In this document: one piece after another, positions 1-10,569 of the stretch
Layout: each line of letters starts with the position of its first letter
Numbering within the stretch: position 1 is the first letter of the stretch
Source of the DNA: CAVRUD01 sp963724285
GTDB lineage: Bacteria; Chloroflexota; Chloroflexia; Thermomicrobiales; UBA6265
Assembly: GCA_963724285.1 (NCBI GenBank)
Contig: CAVRUD010000011.1
Coordinates: 1-64,000 of the forward strand
DNA length: 64,000 nucleotides
Reading direction: 5' to 3'
Position numbers and translations under genes: made by a program
The notes under the pieces: model-generated
What the model was told of the DNA's origin: nothing
What the model saw: the letters and a program-made list of their open reading frames with translations, nothing else
Databases searched by the model: none

Positions 1-55
1 TGATGGGCGAAGGTTGGAATTAGCGTCAGCGCGAGGTCGATATACTGCTGTTCCC

Positions 56-610
56 TTAGATTGCCGCAATGATGACGGTCCCATGGACGAGTAGCTCGGG
101 AAGTGCCATCGGGGATCGGGCTTCCCAATACCGGATGGCTCGCTCATCTACCTGGCGAAGGTCGTGGTCCGTCGGATGGGAGAGGTTGGCGGCCTCGAAG
201 GCCTCGACGACGAGGGCGCCGTCGCGCTCCAGGGTGGTGCCGTCGACGAGGGCGCAGCGGTGGATGATGCCGCTTGGGCGGTATTTGGCGCGGAACCGCT
301 CGGCGAGATCCAGAGATGACCAGACGTAGACAGCATCGAGTCGGCTAGGCAGATGGGGCGCAACTTGCCCCCGTGCCCGCTCGAAGGCCGCCTCAAGCAG
401 GACCATCTCGGAGCGGTAGCCTCCCTGCCGCACCAAACGCATCCACTCCTCGCCCGCCATCAGTCGCTGAATGGCAACCTGGCCGGCCCCGATCGACGCT
501 TCGGCCATGCGGACGAGGTGCGGGTACTCACTGGCTACGGCGTAGGGCAGTAGCACCTGCCCGGTGGGGAGTTCGTGGCTGGCGACGTGGAAGAGGGTGG
601 GTGGTTCCAT
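56..610 (-). CDS. hypothetical protein, possibly DUF2441-like
   Basis: A 184-residue soluble protein with no signal peptide or membrane segment. It opens with FHVASHELPTGQVLLPY and has a central stretch with PSRLDAVYVWSSLDLAERF followed by GIIHRCALVDG. This order (an early 'H..G..L..G..L', a mid-protein 'PSR...VY', then a short strand with V-DG) recalls small DUF2441/ADP-ribosyltransferase-like proteins, but I cannot confirm the family by eye. The start ATG at 610 has no good ribosome binding site. Its stop is near the left edge of the window and nothing downstream is visible, so operon context is unknown. It lies 5' of a hairpin repeat that separates it from the end of the BNR-repeat gene. 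Confidence 0.6.
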   Translation of the reverse strand: MEPPTLFHVASHELPTGQVLLPYAVASEYPHLVRMAEASIGAGQVAIQRLMAGEEWMRLVRQGGYRSEMVLLEAAFERARGQVAPHLPSRLDAVYVWSSLDLAERFRAKYRPSGIIHRCALVDGTTLERDGALVVEAFEAANLSHPTDHDLRQVDERAIRYWEARSPMALPELLVHGTVIIAAI

Positions 611-640
611 TCATGGAAGGGTAATCGAGGGGAGGCGACT

Positions 641-691
641 TCGCCGGACGCCCCCTCTCCACCGCAGTGGAGAGGGGGTAGGGGGTGAGGT
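641..691. repeat. CCCCCTCTCC hairpin repeat, copy 1
   Basis: Inverted repeat with arms CCCCCTCTCCAC (651-662) and GTGGAGAGGGGG (667-678) around a 4-base loop, followed by TAGGGGGTGAGGTC. The same flank-hairpin-flank order (GCCGGACGCCCC, CTCTCC arms, TAGGGGGTGAGGTC) recurs at 13742-13791, so it is a dispersed repeat rather than a chance terminator. Confidence 0.7.
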
Positions 692-695
692 CCGT

Positions 696-3600
696 TTAGT
701 CCTTCTTGTCGCCGGATGACACCGGCGTGATGGCCGGGAGGGCCGCGTCACGGACCAGGGCGTTGAAAGCCGCCACGTCGTCTTGCTCGAGGGCCTTGAG
801 GGCGTCGAGGTGGACGGCGATGCGGGCGGCGAGGTCGGCGAAGAGGTCCTGCTGCTGCTTGGTCGGGGCGGTGTCACCGGCCCCGACCGAATTGCCGAGG
901 GCCGCCAGCTTCGAGTTGAGCTTCACCGGGAAGTTGAGGGTGTCCTGGGAGCTCTTGGCGTCCTTCTGGATGAGCTCGCCCTCGATCTCGTCGAGCTTCT
1001 TGCCCAGGGCCTTGGCGGCGTCCTTGATCGCCTCGCCGCCGTCGAGGTCCTTGGAGCGCTTCGTCCAGAGTTCGGCTTGCTCGCGGATCGAGCGGATCCG
1101 GTTGATCGCCTCGTTGATCTCCGAGTGCTTGTCGCGGATCTGGAGGCCGAGCGCGAACTGGGCATTGAGGTCCGCGTCGGAGACGGTCAGCCGCGGGTCG
1201 GGGAGGATCTGGAAGGTGGCGGATTCGGTCTGGTCGCCGACGGTCAGGCGAGCTTCGTAGGTGCCGGGGGCGGCGCTCGGGCCGGAGCGGCCGGGCTGGT
1301 CTCCGCCCTTCGTCGCGATCTTGGTCGCGTCGTCGTAGCGGGCGTTCCAGACGTAGCGGTTGAGGCCGGCCTTGGCGGGAACCGTCGGCTCTTCGTCCTT
1401 CTCCTCGGTGTCCTGGTCGGGCCGGGTGTCCTCGCCGCTGGCGGCGGACCCCATTGGGGTGCCAGGCTCTGCCGCGGTTGACGCCGATCCCGTTGTCTCG
1501 GACGGCGCCGCCGGTTCCTCGTCCTTCTTCTTGCTCTTGAAGGAGCGAATCTCGTTGCCCTCGGCGTCGAGGAAGGCCAGGGTGATCGGCTCGGCCGGTT
1601 CCTCCGGTAGGGTGTAGTGGAGGATGACGCCGTCGGGCGGGTTGGTGCCGGCGTCGATCCAGGTCGACTTCGTCTGACCGTCCGGGTCCTTCTTTTGGTA
1701 GAAGGCGGGGATCATCCCGGCGGCGAAGGCGAAGTTCTTGCCGCTGACGGGCGAGTGGCCGAAGCCGTGCATCCGGCCGTAGCGGATGGTGTCGCGCGGC
1801 GTGAGCAGCTTCGCCGCCTTCTCCTCGGCGGCAGCGTCGGCAAGCTGATGCAGTATCGTGACGTCGTCGAAAATCCAGAAGGAGCGGCCGTGGGTGCCGA
1901 CGACGAGGTCGCCCTGGGTGAGGACCATGTCGTGGACGGGGACGACCGGGAAGTTGCCGCCCAGCCGCTGCCAGGTCGCGCCGTCGTCGGCGGAGAGGTA
2001 GATGCCCGTCTCCGTCCCGGCGTAGAGGAAGCCCTTGCGGGTCGGGATCTTCGCGGATGACCCGGGTGAAGTCGTCGCCAGCGATGCCAGTGGTGATCTT
2101 CGTCCAGGTCGCGCCAAAGTCGGACGTTTTGAACAGGTAGGGCGCGAAGTCGTCCAGCTTGTAGCGGGTGGCGGCCAGATAGGCCGTGCCGGCGGCGTGG
2201 GGTGAGGCCTCGATGGTGGCGACCATTGCCCAGACCGGCAGCTCCGGCGGGGTGACGTTCGTCCACTCCTTGCCGCCGTCGCGGGAGACATGCACCAGGC
2301 CGTCGTCCGTTCCCGCCCAGAGGAGGTTCGCCTGGAGGGGCGATTCGGCCAGGGCGAAGACGGTGCCGTAGACCTCGGCGCCGGTGTTGTCCTTGGTGAT
2401 CGGACCGCCGGAGGGCTGGAGGGTGGTCGGGTCGTTGCGGGAGAGATCGGGGGAGATCGGTTCCCAGGAGGCGCCCTCGTCGGTGGAGCGGAAGATGACG
2501 TTCGAGGCGGTGTAGAGGGTGTTCGGGTCGTGGGGCGAAAGCAACGTCGGCGACGTCCAGTTGAACCGGTAGCGGAAGTCTTTGGCGCCCCAGCCGGAGT
2601 ACTCCTCTGGCCATACTGTTACATCGCGCAGTTGGCCGACGGCGTGGTCGTAGCGGGTGAGCAAGCCCTGGTAGCAGCCGGCGTAGACAACATTCGGGTT
2701 GTCGGCGCGGACGGCGATGTGGCCCGATTCGCACCCGCCGATCTCGTACCACTCGGTGATGGTGATCGCGTCGTAATTGGAGCGGCTGGGGACGCTCATG
2801 GTCGTGTTGTCTTGCTGGGCGCCGTAGACGCGGTAGGGCGTCCGGGAGTCTGTCGTGACGTGGTACATCTCGGAGGTCGGCTGGTTGTAGAGGGTCGACC
2901 AGGAGAGGCCGCCGTTGAAGGAGATGGTGCCGCCGCCGTCGTTGCCCAGGATCATGCGCTTCGGGTTGGCGGGGTCGATCCAGAGGTCGTGGTTGTCGCC
3001 GTGGGGCGCGGGGACTTGATGGAAGGTGGCGCCGCCGTCGACGGAGCGCCACATTTCGACGTTCAGGCACCAGATGGTATTCGGGTCCTGCGGGTCGGCC
3101 GTGAGGTGGGAGTAGTACCAGGCGCGCTGGCGGAGGTTGCGGTCCTCGTTGAGGCGCTCCCAGGTCTCGCCGCCGTCGTCGGAGCGGAAGACGCCCCCCT
3201 TCTCGTGCTCGACCAGGGCCCAAACGCGGTCGGTCTGGGCGGGGGAGACGGCGATGCCGATCTTGCCCTTGATCCCCTTGGGCATGCCGGGCTTGTCGGA
3301 AAGGTCGGTCCAGGTTTCGCCGCCGTCGGTTGAGCGCCAGAGGCCGGATCCTGGCCCGCCGGAACTCATGTAGTGGGGGCCGCGGCGACCTTCCCAAAAG
3401 GAGGCGAAGACAATTCGGGGGTTGTTCGGATCGATGCACGAGGTCGATCGCGCCGGCGTCCTCGCCCTTGGTGAGGACGAGGTCCCAGGCTTGCCGCCGT
3501 CGGTGGAGCGATAGACGCCGCGCTCGGGGTTGGCGCCGTGGGCGTGGCCGAGGGCGGCGACGAAGACGACATCGGGGTTCTGGGGTGGACCCGGATCTTG

Positions 3601-3990
3601 GCGATGTTGCGGGTCGCTTCGAGGCCGAGGTGGGTCCAGGTCTTGCCGGCGTCGGTCGACTTGTAGACACCGTCGCCGTGGGAGACGTTACCGCGGATGG
3701 TGGCCTCGCCCATGGCCGGCGTAGATCACGTTGGGGTCGGCGGGGCAGAGGGCGAGGCCGCCGACCGAGGCGCGCTTGAAGAAGCCGTCGGAGACGTTGT
3801 CCCAGTATTGGCCGCCGTCGGTGGTCTTCCAGACGCCGCCGCCGGTCGAGCCGAAGTAGAAGGTGCCAAAGTCGGTCGGATCGCCGGCGACGGCGACGAC
3901 GCGGCCGCCCCTGAAGGGGCCGATCAGGCGCCATTCGAGCGAATCGAACGGTTGCGCGGCGCGGCGCTCGTCGGTGTGCGGGTTCGTCAC
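696..3990 (-). CDS. large BNR-repeat / VPS10-like beta-propeller protein, frameshifted as assembled
   Basis: About 1,090 residues when the frames are joined. Repeated blade motifs of the form 'S.DGG.TW' are seen throughout (for example TTDGGQYWDNV, STDAGKTWTHL, STDGGETWTDL, SDDGGETWERL, SADDGATWQRL), typical of sortilin/VPS10 and BNR 'exo-sialidase-like' propellers. The N-terminus FDSLEWRLIGPFRGGRVVAVAGDP is the standard opening of this bacterial family. The C-terminal third (after about residue 700) is a non-propeller region with charged helices, ending VSSGDKKD. No catalytic residues of a glycosidase are evident, so 'glycosyl hydrolase' names for this family are not supported. The frame changes at about 3716, 3592, 3497, 3445 and 2046, each time resuming the expected family sequence, which suggests indel errors. 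No signal peptide is seen at this start. Confidence 0.8.
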
Positions 3991-4251
3991 GGTTCCTCCC
4001 CAGTATAGGTGGACAATAGGGAAACGATTATAGGGGGATGGGCTTGCAGTGCGTTTTGGGCCGCCCCGTACGGGTGTGACTCATCGTTTTGCGTGTCGCC
4101 GCCATCGTCCGCCGGTCCGGCGCCGCGACCGTCCGTAGGGGAGGGTCCCGTGCCCACCCATGCCCTCCTGGAGGGCATGGGTGGGCACGGGACCCTCCCC
4201 TACGACGACGACGGGCGCAAAACCGGGGGGCGCACCCGTCCGGTGCGTCAC
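3991..4251. other. intergenic region with a long perfect palindrome
   Basis: Spacer between the start of the BNR-repeat gene and the end of the small unknown gene. Besides the 71-bp palindrome listed separately I see no gene; short open frames here are all explained by reading through the palindrome. Confidence 0.5.
4134..4204. repeat. 71-bp perfect palindrome with GTAGGGG ends
   Basis: Arms 4134-4168 and 4170-4204 are exact reverse complements (35 bp each) around a single T at 4169. The outer ends read CGTAGGGGAGGG and CCCTCCCCTACG, sharing the GTAGGGG terminus of the longer elements elsewhere in the window, but here the interior is absent and the arms meet directly. As RNA or cruciform this would be an extremely stable hairpin. 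Confidence 0.9.
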
Positions 4252-4485
4252 TCATCCATCTGGGATCGACGTGGGCGGATCCGCGCCGCAATCTTCGTCG
4301 TCAATATTCCTACCAAGGACCTTATGAAGAGTGTGCTGAATCCAGGCCAACCCGGTATTGCGCCCGATGTGGACGGCGCCGGATTGGACATGGTCAACCT
4401 CAGCTCGCAAGAGCCGGCCGGAGGCCGTCTCCCGCCAGACGCGGATGACAAAGGAGTCGTAGCGCTTGGTGCAATCGTTGGACAT
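4252..4485 (-). CDS. small hypothetical protein (77 aa)
   Basis: Reads MSNDCTKRYDSFVIRVWRE, then SGRLLRAEVDHVQSG and IGRNTGLAWIQHTL. The pattern of alternating hydrophobic and charged residues and the 'SFVIRVWRE...GRLLRAEVDHVQSG' core look like a real compact beta-rich protein rather than a shadow frame. The start ATG at 4485 is preceded by GGACGAGG. It lies 124 bp downstream of the SARP-type regulator on the same strand, so it could be cotranscribed with it. I do not recognise a named domain. An opposite-strand frame overlaps it but has unnatural composition. Confidence 0.6.
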   Translation of the reverse strand: MSNDCTKRYDSFVIRVWRETASGRLLRAEVDHVQSGAVHIGRNTGLAWIQHTLHKVLGRNIDDEDCGADPPTSIPDG

Positions 4486-4608
4486 GCGAAAACCTCGTCC
4501 CCGGCACCCGGAACGCCCGAGCGCGGCTCCCGGCGGTGCAACGGCTGGCCAATCGAGTCCGGAGGACTGAGGCCCTTCACCGGATGGGATGAGGCTATCG
4601 GGAGGGGC

Positions 4609-7600
4609 TTACGAGAACCTTGCACGGCTTCCCGCGCTGGACTCGCCGGTGGCCGGCATGGCGACGGCGGGGTCTGCTGGGGGTGAGGCGGCGACCGCGA
4701 GCGCTTCCGTCACCGCGTCGGCGGTGTCGAGTGCGGCGCCGCTGGACCAGGCTGCGGCAAACGCTTCGGGGGAAAGGGCGTCGCGGGCGGCGGAAAGTTC
4801 GGTGTCGTACTGCCCGAAGTCGACAGAACCGCGCCCGGCGCCGGTCGCGTCGCGGATGGCCGTGGCGGCGGCGAACAGGCGAACCGCCGTGACCGATTGT
4901 CCGCGCCAGCGGGCTACAAAGCCAAGGCGTTCGAGGCAGGTCGCCGTGCCGGGGAGATTCCGGGCTTTCCAGAAGAGTTGGAGGCTTTCGGCCAGCCGGT
5001 GCGATCCGTCCTCGCCCAGGGCTTCCGCCAGCTTGCCGAGGTTGTAGAGGATGATGGCCTGTGCTCCGATGTCTTCGGCCTGGCGGGTCCGGGTTAGCGC
5101 TTCCTCAAACAGCGAGGCCGCGGCGGCGTAGTCCAGTTGCTCGTACCGTGCGCCGGCAAGGTTGATCAGGGTGCGGGTGATGCCCTCGACGTCGCCGTAT
5201 TGACGGGCGATGCGGAGGCTCTCCTCGTGGATCGCGATCGCCCGGTCGAAGTCCCGCTGCATCACGGCCAGCGCGCCGAGGTTGCCGTTGATGGCGACGA
5301 ACGCGGTGTGGTCTTCTAGCTCGCGGACGATGGCAAGGCATTCCTGCCACAGGGCACCGGCTCGCTCCGCATCGCCGCGGACGTAGGCAACGGCGCCAAG
5401 GGCGTTGAACGTGGTGGCCATGGGGCGCGGTTCGTCCAGGTTCTGGAAGATCGCAAGCGCTTCCTGATGCAACTCCTCGGCCCGGTCGAGCGCGCCCTTG
5501 GCGCGGGCGGCGATGCCGAGCGCGTTCAGTACCTCGCCAACGCCGCGGGCATCCCCAAGTTCGCGGCGAATGGCGAGGGCCTCGTTCAACCAGATCTCGC
5601 CCTGGGCATAGTCCGTCATGACTTCGGCCAGCTCGGCGGCGGCGTGGAGTGCCTTTGCCCGGAGTTGGGGGGCGTCATCAGCGGGGCGTTCCAGGGCGCG
5701 TTCGAGAATCGTCCGGCCCTCTCGGGCAAATCCGCGGTTCCACCAGAATCGCCAGAGCGCGGATGCCATCCGCAAGAGCGCATCGGTGCCGTTCGGGTCA
5801 GTAATCAGGTGCTGGAACGCCACCCGGAGGTTGGCGATCTCGGAGTCGAGGCGCTCGAACCAGCGGCTCTGTTTGGCGCCGACGAACTCGGGCTCGCCCC
5901 GCTCGACAAGCGCCAGGTACCACTCCATGTGGGCCCGCTCGGCGGAATCTCGTTCACCGCTCGCCTGGAGTTCGTCCTTGCCGAACTCGCGGATCGTCTC
6001 AAGCATTCCGAACCGGCGCTCGCCGGCCTCGTCCCAGGACAGGAGGAGCCCCTTGTCGGTCAAGGCCTCGACCATGTCGGCGAGGTTCGAGGGGGAGAGG
6101 TGATTCTTGTTCCCCCCACTCCATCCCTCCCCCTCTTCCCCTCCGGCACAAGCGACCGCAGCGGCCGATTCGACCGTGAACCCGCCGGCGAAGACAGACA
6201 GCCTTCTGAAGAGCGCCTGTTCGTCCGGGTCCAATAGGTCGTAGGACCAGGCGATCGCGGCGCGCATGGTTCGCTGGCGCTGGGGGAGATCGCGGAAAAC
6301 CGCCGCCGAGCAGGGAGAAGCGGTCCACCAGTCCGGAAACGAGTTCCTCCGGCGTCTTGTGGCGGGCGCGGGCCGCGGCCAGCTCGATCGCGAGGGGGAG
6401 GCCGTCCAGCCGGGCGCACAGCGCGCCGACCGCGGGGGCGTTGTCGTCCGTCAGGGCGAAGCGCGGGTTGACCGCGGAGGCGCGCTGGACGAAGAGCTCG
6501 ACGGCGGGGTTTCGCACAATACTGCCGGCCGTGATCGCCCGGGTCGGTTCCGGGACGATGAGGGGAGCAAGAGGAAACTCGTGCTCGGCCCGCAGGCGAA
6601 GCGGCTCACGACTGGTCACGAGGACGCACAATCGGGGGCAACGCTCGACGAGTTGGGCGATCGCGGGGGCGGCGTCCAGGACCTGCTCGAAGTTGTCGAG
6701 GACGAGGAGGAGTTCGCGTTCCTGCAGGGCGGCGCGCAGCGTCTCCTCCGGTGATTCGGTGGTGATCTCGCCGATTCCGACCCCCTGCGCGATCGTGCGA
6801 AGGACCAGGTCGGGGTCGCGCACGGTGGCGAGGGAGACAAAGGAGACGCCGTCGGCAAACTCGTCGACGGCGAGGGAGGCGGCTTCGATCGCGAGGCGCG
6901 TCTTGCCGACGCCGCCGGTCCCAGTCACCGTGACGAGACGGACGCCGGGCTGGCAGACAAGATCGAGCAGGGCTTCGACCTCCCGGCCGCGGCCGATGAG
7001 GGGATTGGGCGGGGAGGGGAGGGTATTTACCGACGATTGCGGGAAGGATTCTGGCCGGACGGGGACGGGTGCGTCGCGGATGGTGTTGGCAAGGGCGCGG
7101 GTTTCCGCTCCCGGTTCGACGCCGAGTTCGTCGGCGAGGGCGGTCTGGCAGCGCTCGAATTGGCGAAGGGCGTCTTCGCGCCGCCCGGCGGCGGCGAGGG
7201 CGCTCATCAGCGCCCGGTAGGCCGGTTCGTCTGTGGGGTCGGCCTGGAGGACGCGCTCGATCGCCGGGACGGCGTGGAGCGGTCGACCGGCCGCGCGCTC
7301 CAGTTCGGCGTGGTCGAGGGCAGCATTTCGCCAGATGCGGCGCAGATGCTCCCGCCGGGCGATGGGCCAGTCGAGGTAGGGCTCGTCGGCGAGGAGATCG
7401 CCGCCGTAGAGCGCCAGCGCGGCCGCGAGATGCTCTCCTCTGTCCCCGCCGGTCGCGGCGGCAAGCTCTGACTCGAACTCATCGACATCGACCCACGTGA
7501 CGCTGCCCGGACGAAGTCCAACGATGTCGCCCGAGACGTCAACGTAGGACGACCCTTTGCCGGTGGTGAGATGCGGTTCGAGCGTGCGGCGCAGTCCGTG

Positions 7601-7840
7601 GACGGCGACGTAGAGGGCGTTCAGCGCGGTCTTTGGGGAGGAGTCGGGCCAGAGGGAATCGAGCACCTGGTCGCGCGGGAGGCGGCGCCCCGGACTGGCA
7701 AGAAGGAGCAGGAGGAGCGACCGCATCGAGCGCCGCGGCCAGGCTTGGTCGGGTATCGGCTGATCGCCGATGGCGATCTCTGTTCGGCCGAGTAGGCGGG
7801 CGCGGAGCCCGACCGGGTTGGTACAGGGAGACTCGTCCAT
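4609..7840 (-). CDS. SARP-type (BTAD) transcriptional regulator with NB-ARC-like ATPase and TPR repeats
   Basis: About 1,075 residues in three parts. Residues 10-100 are an OmpR/PhoB-like winged helix (LRARLLGRTEIAIGD...LPRDQVLDSLWPD). Residues 105-260 form the helical BTAD region (YGGDLLADEPYLDWPIARREHLR). An ATPase has its P-loop GTGGVGKTRLAIEAA near residue 305, Walker-B-like LLLVLDNFEQVLDAAP, and the sensor LVTSREPLRLRAE. The C-terminal half is a TPR array (ALAIRRELGDARGVGEVLNALG-type units). Such proteins are ATP-switched activators related to AfsR. The start ATG at 7840 gives MDESPCTNPVG; an upstream ATG at 7855 is possible. One frame change near 6296, in a run of four A, splits the gene: a single extra base restores continuous sequence from SLLGGGF to RDLPQRQRTMRAAIAWSYDLL. 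It is divergent from the Nudix gene, but its target is unknown. Confidence 0.9.
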
Positions 7841-8226
7841 CGCTGGATCTCGCATATGGATCGGGTGAACGGGCAGATTCGATGATATTAGACCACTATA
7901 GATCGTGGGGTGTAGGGCGAGAAACCGTAATCGGCGGCACAATACGGAGCCCGGCGAGCGTCTTTGTTAGCGCGGCTAGTGGACTGTCAACGGTGATGCG
8001 CGGGTGGCCTTCGTTGTTGGGGCATCCGCTTGCGGTGCCCTGGACCCAACCGGGACCGTCCCGGTGGGCAACCGGGCAGGGCAAGCCCTGCCCCTACCAG
8101 GTAGCGGATCAGGCATGACGGACTACTAGTACCCTCTCCATCCAGAGTCTGACGCGAGCAGGCGGAGCGCGTCTTCTTTGGGCATGGTTGCCAAAGGAAC
8201 GTCAAACCGCGTGTTCGGAGGAGATC
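7841..8226. other. divergent intergenic region with a small GGGCAGGGC hairpin
   Basis: A 386-bp gap between the divergent SARP-type regulator and the Nudix gene. It holds a palindrome GGGCAGGGCAAGCCCTGCCC (8074-8093) followed by CTACC, which resembles one arm of the GTAGGGG/CCCCTAC elements, suggesting a degraded copy. A second small inverted pair, CTTTGG/CCAAAG, lies at about 8175-8196 just before the Nudix ribosome binding site. No gene is seen; the antisense frame reading through the Nudix gene is not convincing. Confidence 0.5.
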
Positions 8227-8700
8227 ATGATCGACCGTCCCACCGCCCGAATCATCCTGTTTGACCCCGACGAGCGAATTCTGCTCTTCAAATATCAGTC
8301 CGACCGGATCTTGGACCCGTCTCTGCCCGCCGATGTCGTCCAGCCCGAGATTTTCTGGTCGACACCCGGCGGCGGCTTGATGCCGGAAGAGACCTTCGCC
8401 GAGGCGGCGAAGCGCGAACTGTGGGAGGAGACGGGCATCACCGACGCGACCTTTGGCCCGGTTGTATTCGAGCGGGAGAAGCTGGTCCATCTCGATGGCG
8501 TGCCGATCCTAGGCCGGGAGCGGTACTTCTTGGCTCACACCACGGTGACGGAGATCTCGCTCGACAACCAGGAAGATCTGGAGCGGGCAGACTACCGTGA
8601 GCACCGCTGGTGGACGCTTCCCGAGCTGGAAGCGACCGACGAGGTGATCTTTCCCGAAGGATTTGCCGGGCGCATCAAGTCGATGCTCGATGGGTCATGA
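8227..8700 (+). CDS. Nudix hydrolase
   Basis: 157 residues. The full Nudix box is present as GGGLMPEETFAEAAKREL followed by WEETGI, matching G-x5-E-x7-RE-U-x-EE-x-G-U with all catalytic Glu and Arg residues. It opens with a short strand RPTARIILFDPDERILLFKYQ, as in ADP-sugar or nucleoside-diphosphate-linked Nudix enzymes that clean up phosphorylated or NDP metabolites; the substrate cannot be told from sequence. The start ATG at 8227 has a clear GGAGGAG ribosome binding site (8217-8223). It is the first gene of a plus-strand run that leads into a methyltransferase and three antibiotic-modifying-enzyme-like genes. Confidence 0.92.
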   Translation: MIDRPTARIILFDPDERILLFKYQSDRILDPSLPADVVQPEIFWSTPGGGLMPEETFAEAAKRELWEETGITDATFGPVVFEREKLVHLDGVPILGRERYFLAHTTVTEISLDNQEDLERADYREHRWWTLPELEATDEVIFPEGFAGRIKSMLDGS

Positions 8701-8718
8701 TGCCAGGAGGTGGCCAAC

Positions 8719-9522
8719 GTGGACCGATCGGGCGATGATCCGAGCACCAGCACTGTCCAGGCGTTTTACGACGATCTGGCGGGCGCGTATCACCTCATCT
8801 ATACCGATTGGGACGCATCGGTCCGGCGGCAGGGCAGCGTTCTGAATGACCTGATCGCTCGCGTAGGTGGGCCGGGGCCGCGCACCGTGCTGGATGCGGC
8901 CTGCGGCATCGGCACGCAGGCGATCGGCCTGGCGCTGCATGGCCACCGGGTGACGGGCACGGATCTCAGCCCGGATGCGGTCCGGCGGGCGGGCACGGAG
9001 GCGTCTCGGTTCGGGGTGGAATTGACGGTGGCGGTGGCCGACTTGCGCTCGCTCGGCAAGACGGTGACGACGACCTTCGACGTGGTCATGGCCTGCGACA
9101 ACTCGCTGCCCCATCTGCTCACCGAAGCCGATCTCAAACTGGCCGTCGCCGAGATGGCGGCCCGGCTGGCGCCGGGTGGGCTGTTCGTTGCCAGCATCAG
9201 GGACTATGACGCCCTATTGGAGACCCGGCCCCGGACGGAAGTCCCCCGGGTGACCGACCGGGCGGACGGCCGCTGGATCACCTTCCAGGTCTGGGACTGG
9301 CGGGATGACGGCCAGAGCTATCAGCTTAGCCAGTTCATCCTCCACCAGGAGGGAAGGGGTTGGACGACCCGGCAGTTCGTCACGACCTACCGGGCGCTGA
9401 GGCGAGCGGACCTCACTGCCGCCATCGAGGCGTGCGGCCTGTCCGATCTGTGTTGGCACGAGCCGGAGGTGACAGGGTTCCACCAGCCGATCGTGACGGG
9501 TCGCCGTCCAACCACTGCCTGA
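8719..9522 (+). CDS. class I SAM-dependent methyltransferase
   Basis: About 267 residues with a Rossmann-fold SAM-binding core: motif I VLDAACGIGTQAIGLA, the acidic post-I position in VTGTDLSPDAV, and motif IV-like FDVVMACDNSLPHL. The rest resembles glycine/sarcosine or small-molecule N-methyltransferases, but the acceptor cannot be assigned. The GTG at 8719 is preferred over the GTG at 8710 because AGGAGG (8705-8710) sits eight bases before it. It begins 18 bases after the Nudix stop, so the two are probably cotranscribed. Context with aminoglycoside-modifying homologues makes a role on an antibiotic or amino-sugar conceivable, but this is only inference. Confidence 0.88.
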   Translation: MDRSGDDPSTSTVQAFYDDLAGAYHLIYTDWDASVRRQGSVLNDLIARVGGPGPRTVLDAACGIGTQAIGLALHGHRVTGTDLSPDAVRRAGTEASRFGVELTVAVADLRSLGKTVTTTFDVVMACDNSLPHLLTEADLKLAVAEMAARLAPGGLFVASIRDYDALLETRPRTEVPRVTDRADGRWITFQVWDWRDDGQSYQLSQFILHQEGRGWTTRQFVTTYRALRRADLTAAIEACGLSDLCWHEPEVTGFHQPIVTGRRPTTA

Positions 9523-9635
9523 CCCGTCCGGCACGCGGATGGAAGCGCCCGGCAGGACTGGCAGGACTGGACTAGGATGGGGCCAGGTCTACGTTCGACG
9601 GGCGCGGCGCCTCGATCGGGGAAGAGGATAGACGG

Positions 9636-10464
9636 GTGATTTTCGACGAGTACCTCCAACGCTGGCGGCTGACCCCGGATGGCGATCCGATCAGCACGCA
9701 TTCCAGCCGCCTGCTGCCGGTCCGGCGGGGCGATGAACCGGCGATGCTCAAGATCTCGCACGTGGACGAAGAGCGGCGCGGACCGTACATCATGCGGTGG
9801 TGGGACGGGGTCGGGGCGGCGCGTGTCCTGGAGTTCGATGGCGACGCCGTCCTGCTGGAGCGAGCCACGGGAACCCGCTCGCTCAACGCAGTGGCGAAGG
9901 CGGGCGATGATGACGGGGCGACCAGGATCCTGTGCGGGGCAGTCGCGAAGCTCCATGAACCCAGGAGCGCCCCGCTGCCGGATCATCTGATTCCGCTCAC
10001 CATCTGGTTCCGGGAGCTTGCCCCCGCGGCGGAGCGATTTGGTGGCATTCTGCGCCTCTCCGACGTCATCGCCCGGGAACTCCTGGCGGAGCCGCGGGAT
10101 CAAGTGCCGCTGCACGGCGACATCCACCACGACAACATCCTCGATTTTGGTGAGCGCGGCTGGCTGGCGATCGATCCGAAGGGGTTGTACGGCGAGCGCG
10201 GCTTCGACTACGCGCAACATCTTCACCAATCCGGTCGACAGCGACCTGCCGACCGAGCCCGGCTATCTCCAGCGGCGGCTGGAGATCATCACGGAGGCGG
10301 CCGGGATGGAGCGCGAGCGGATGCTTCGCTGGATTGTGGCCTGGTGCGGACTCTCCGCCGCATGGATCCTGCTCGACGGCGCGGGCGTTGACCACGAAGC
10401 CGCCCAGGCGCTCGATGTCGCCAGGATTGCGGCCCGCCAGTTGGAAGAATTGGATCTTGCCTGA
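9636..10464 (+). CDS. APH(6)/hydroxyurea-type phosphotransferase, one frameshift as assembled
   Basis: About 275 residues of the aminoglycoside/hydroxyurea kinase family (protein-kinase-like fold). The kinase core shows AMLKISHVDEE (ATP-binding Lys region), AARVLEFDGDAVLLERATG, the catalytic loop LHGDIHHDNIL at about residues 158-168 (Asp base and following Asn), and the metal-binding IDPKGLYGERGFDYA. This combination is typical of APH(6)/StrB-like enzymes, which transfer phosphate from ATP to streptomycin, and of their uncharacterised relatives. A single-base frame change at about 10217 splits it: GFDYA continues as NIFTNPVDSDLPTEPGYL in the next frame. GTG 9636 has AAGAGG upstream. Function as a resistance enzyme is not proven by homology. 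Confidence 0.85.
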
Positions 10465-10569
10465 CCAGGTTGTCGATGGGATGGCTATTGATCGGGGCAT
10501 GACGCCGCAGGTCCGGACCGCGTTGCTCCAGGTGAGTGGCGCTGATGGTTGCGGCAGAAGGGGCCAAAC

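Noticed and set aside
2290..3333. Long plus-strand open frame opposite the BNR-repeat gene
   Set aside because: It is rich in Val, Gly and Arg, has no motif, and is the complement of a clear beta-propeller gene; high-GC DNA commonly gives such shadows.
6290..6300. Programmed frameshift in the SARP-type regulator
   Set aside because: The break is a simple one-base excess in a short A run with no stimulatory structure, and similar breaks are found in many unrelated genes.
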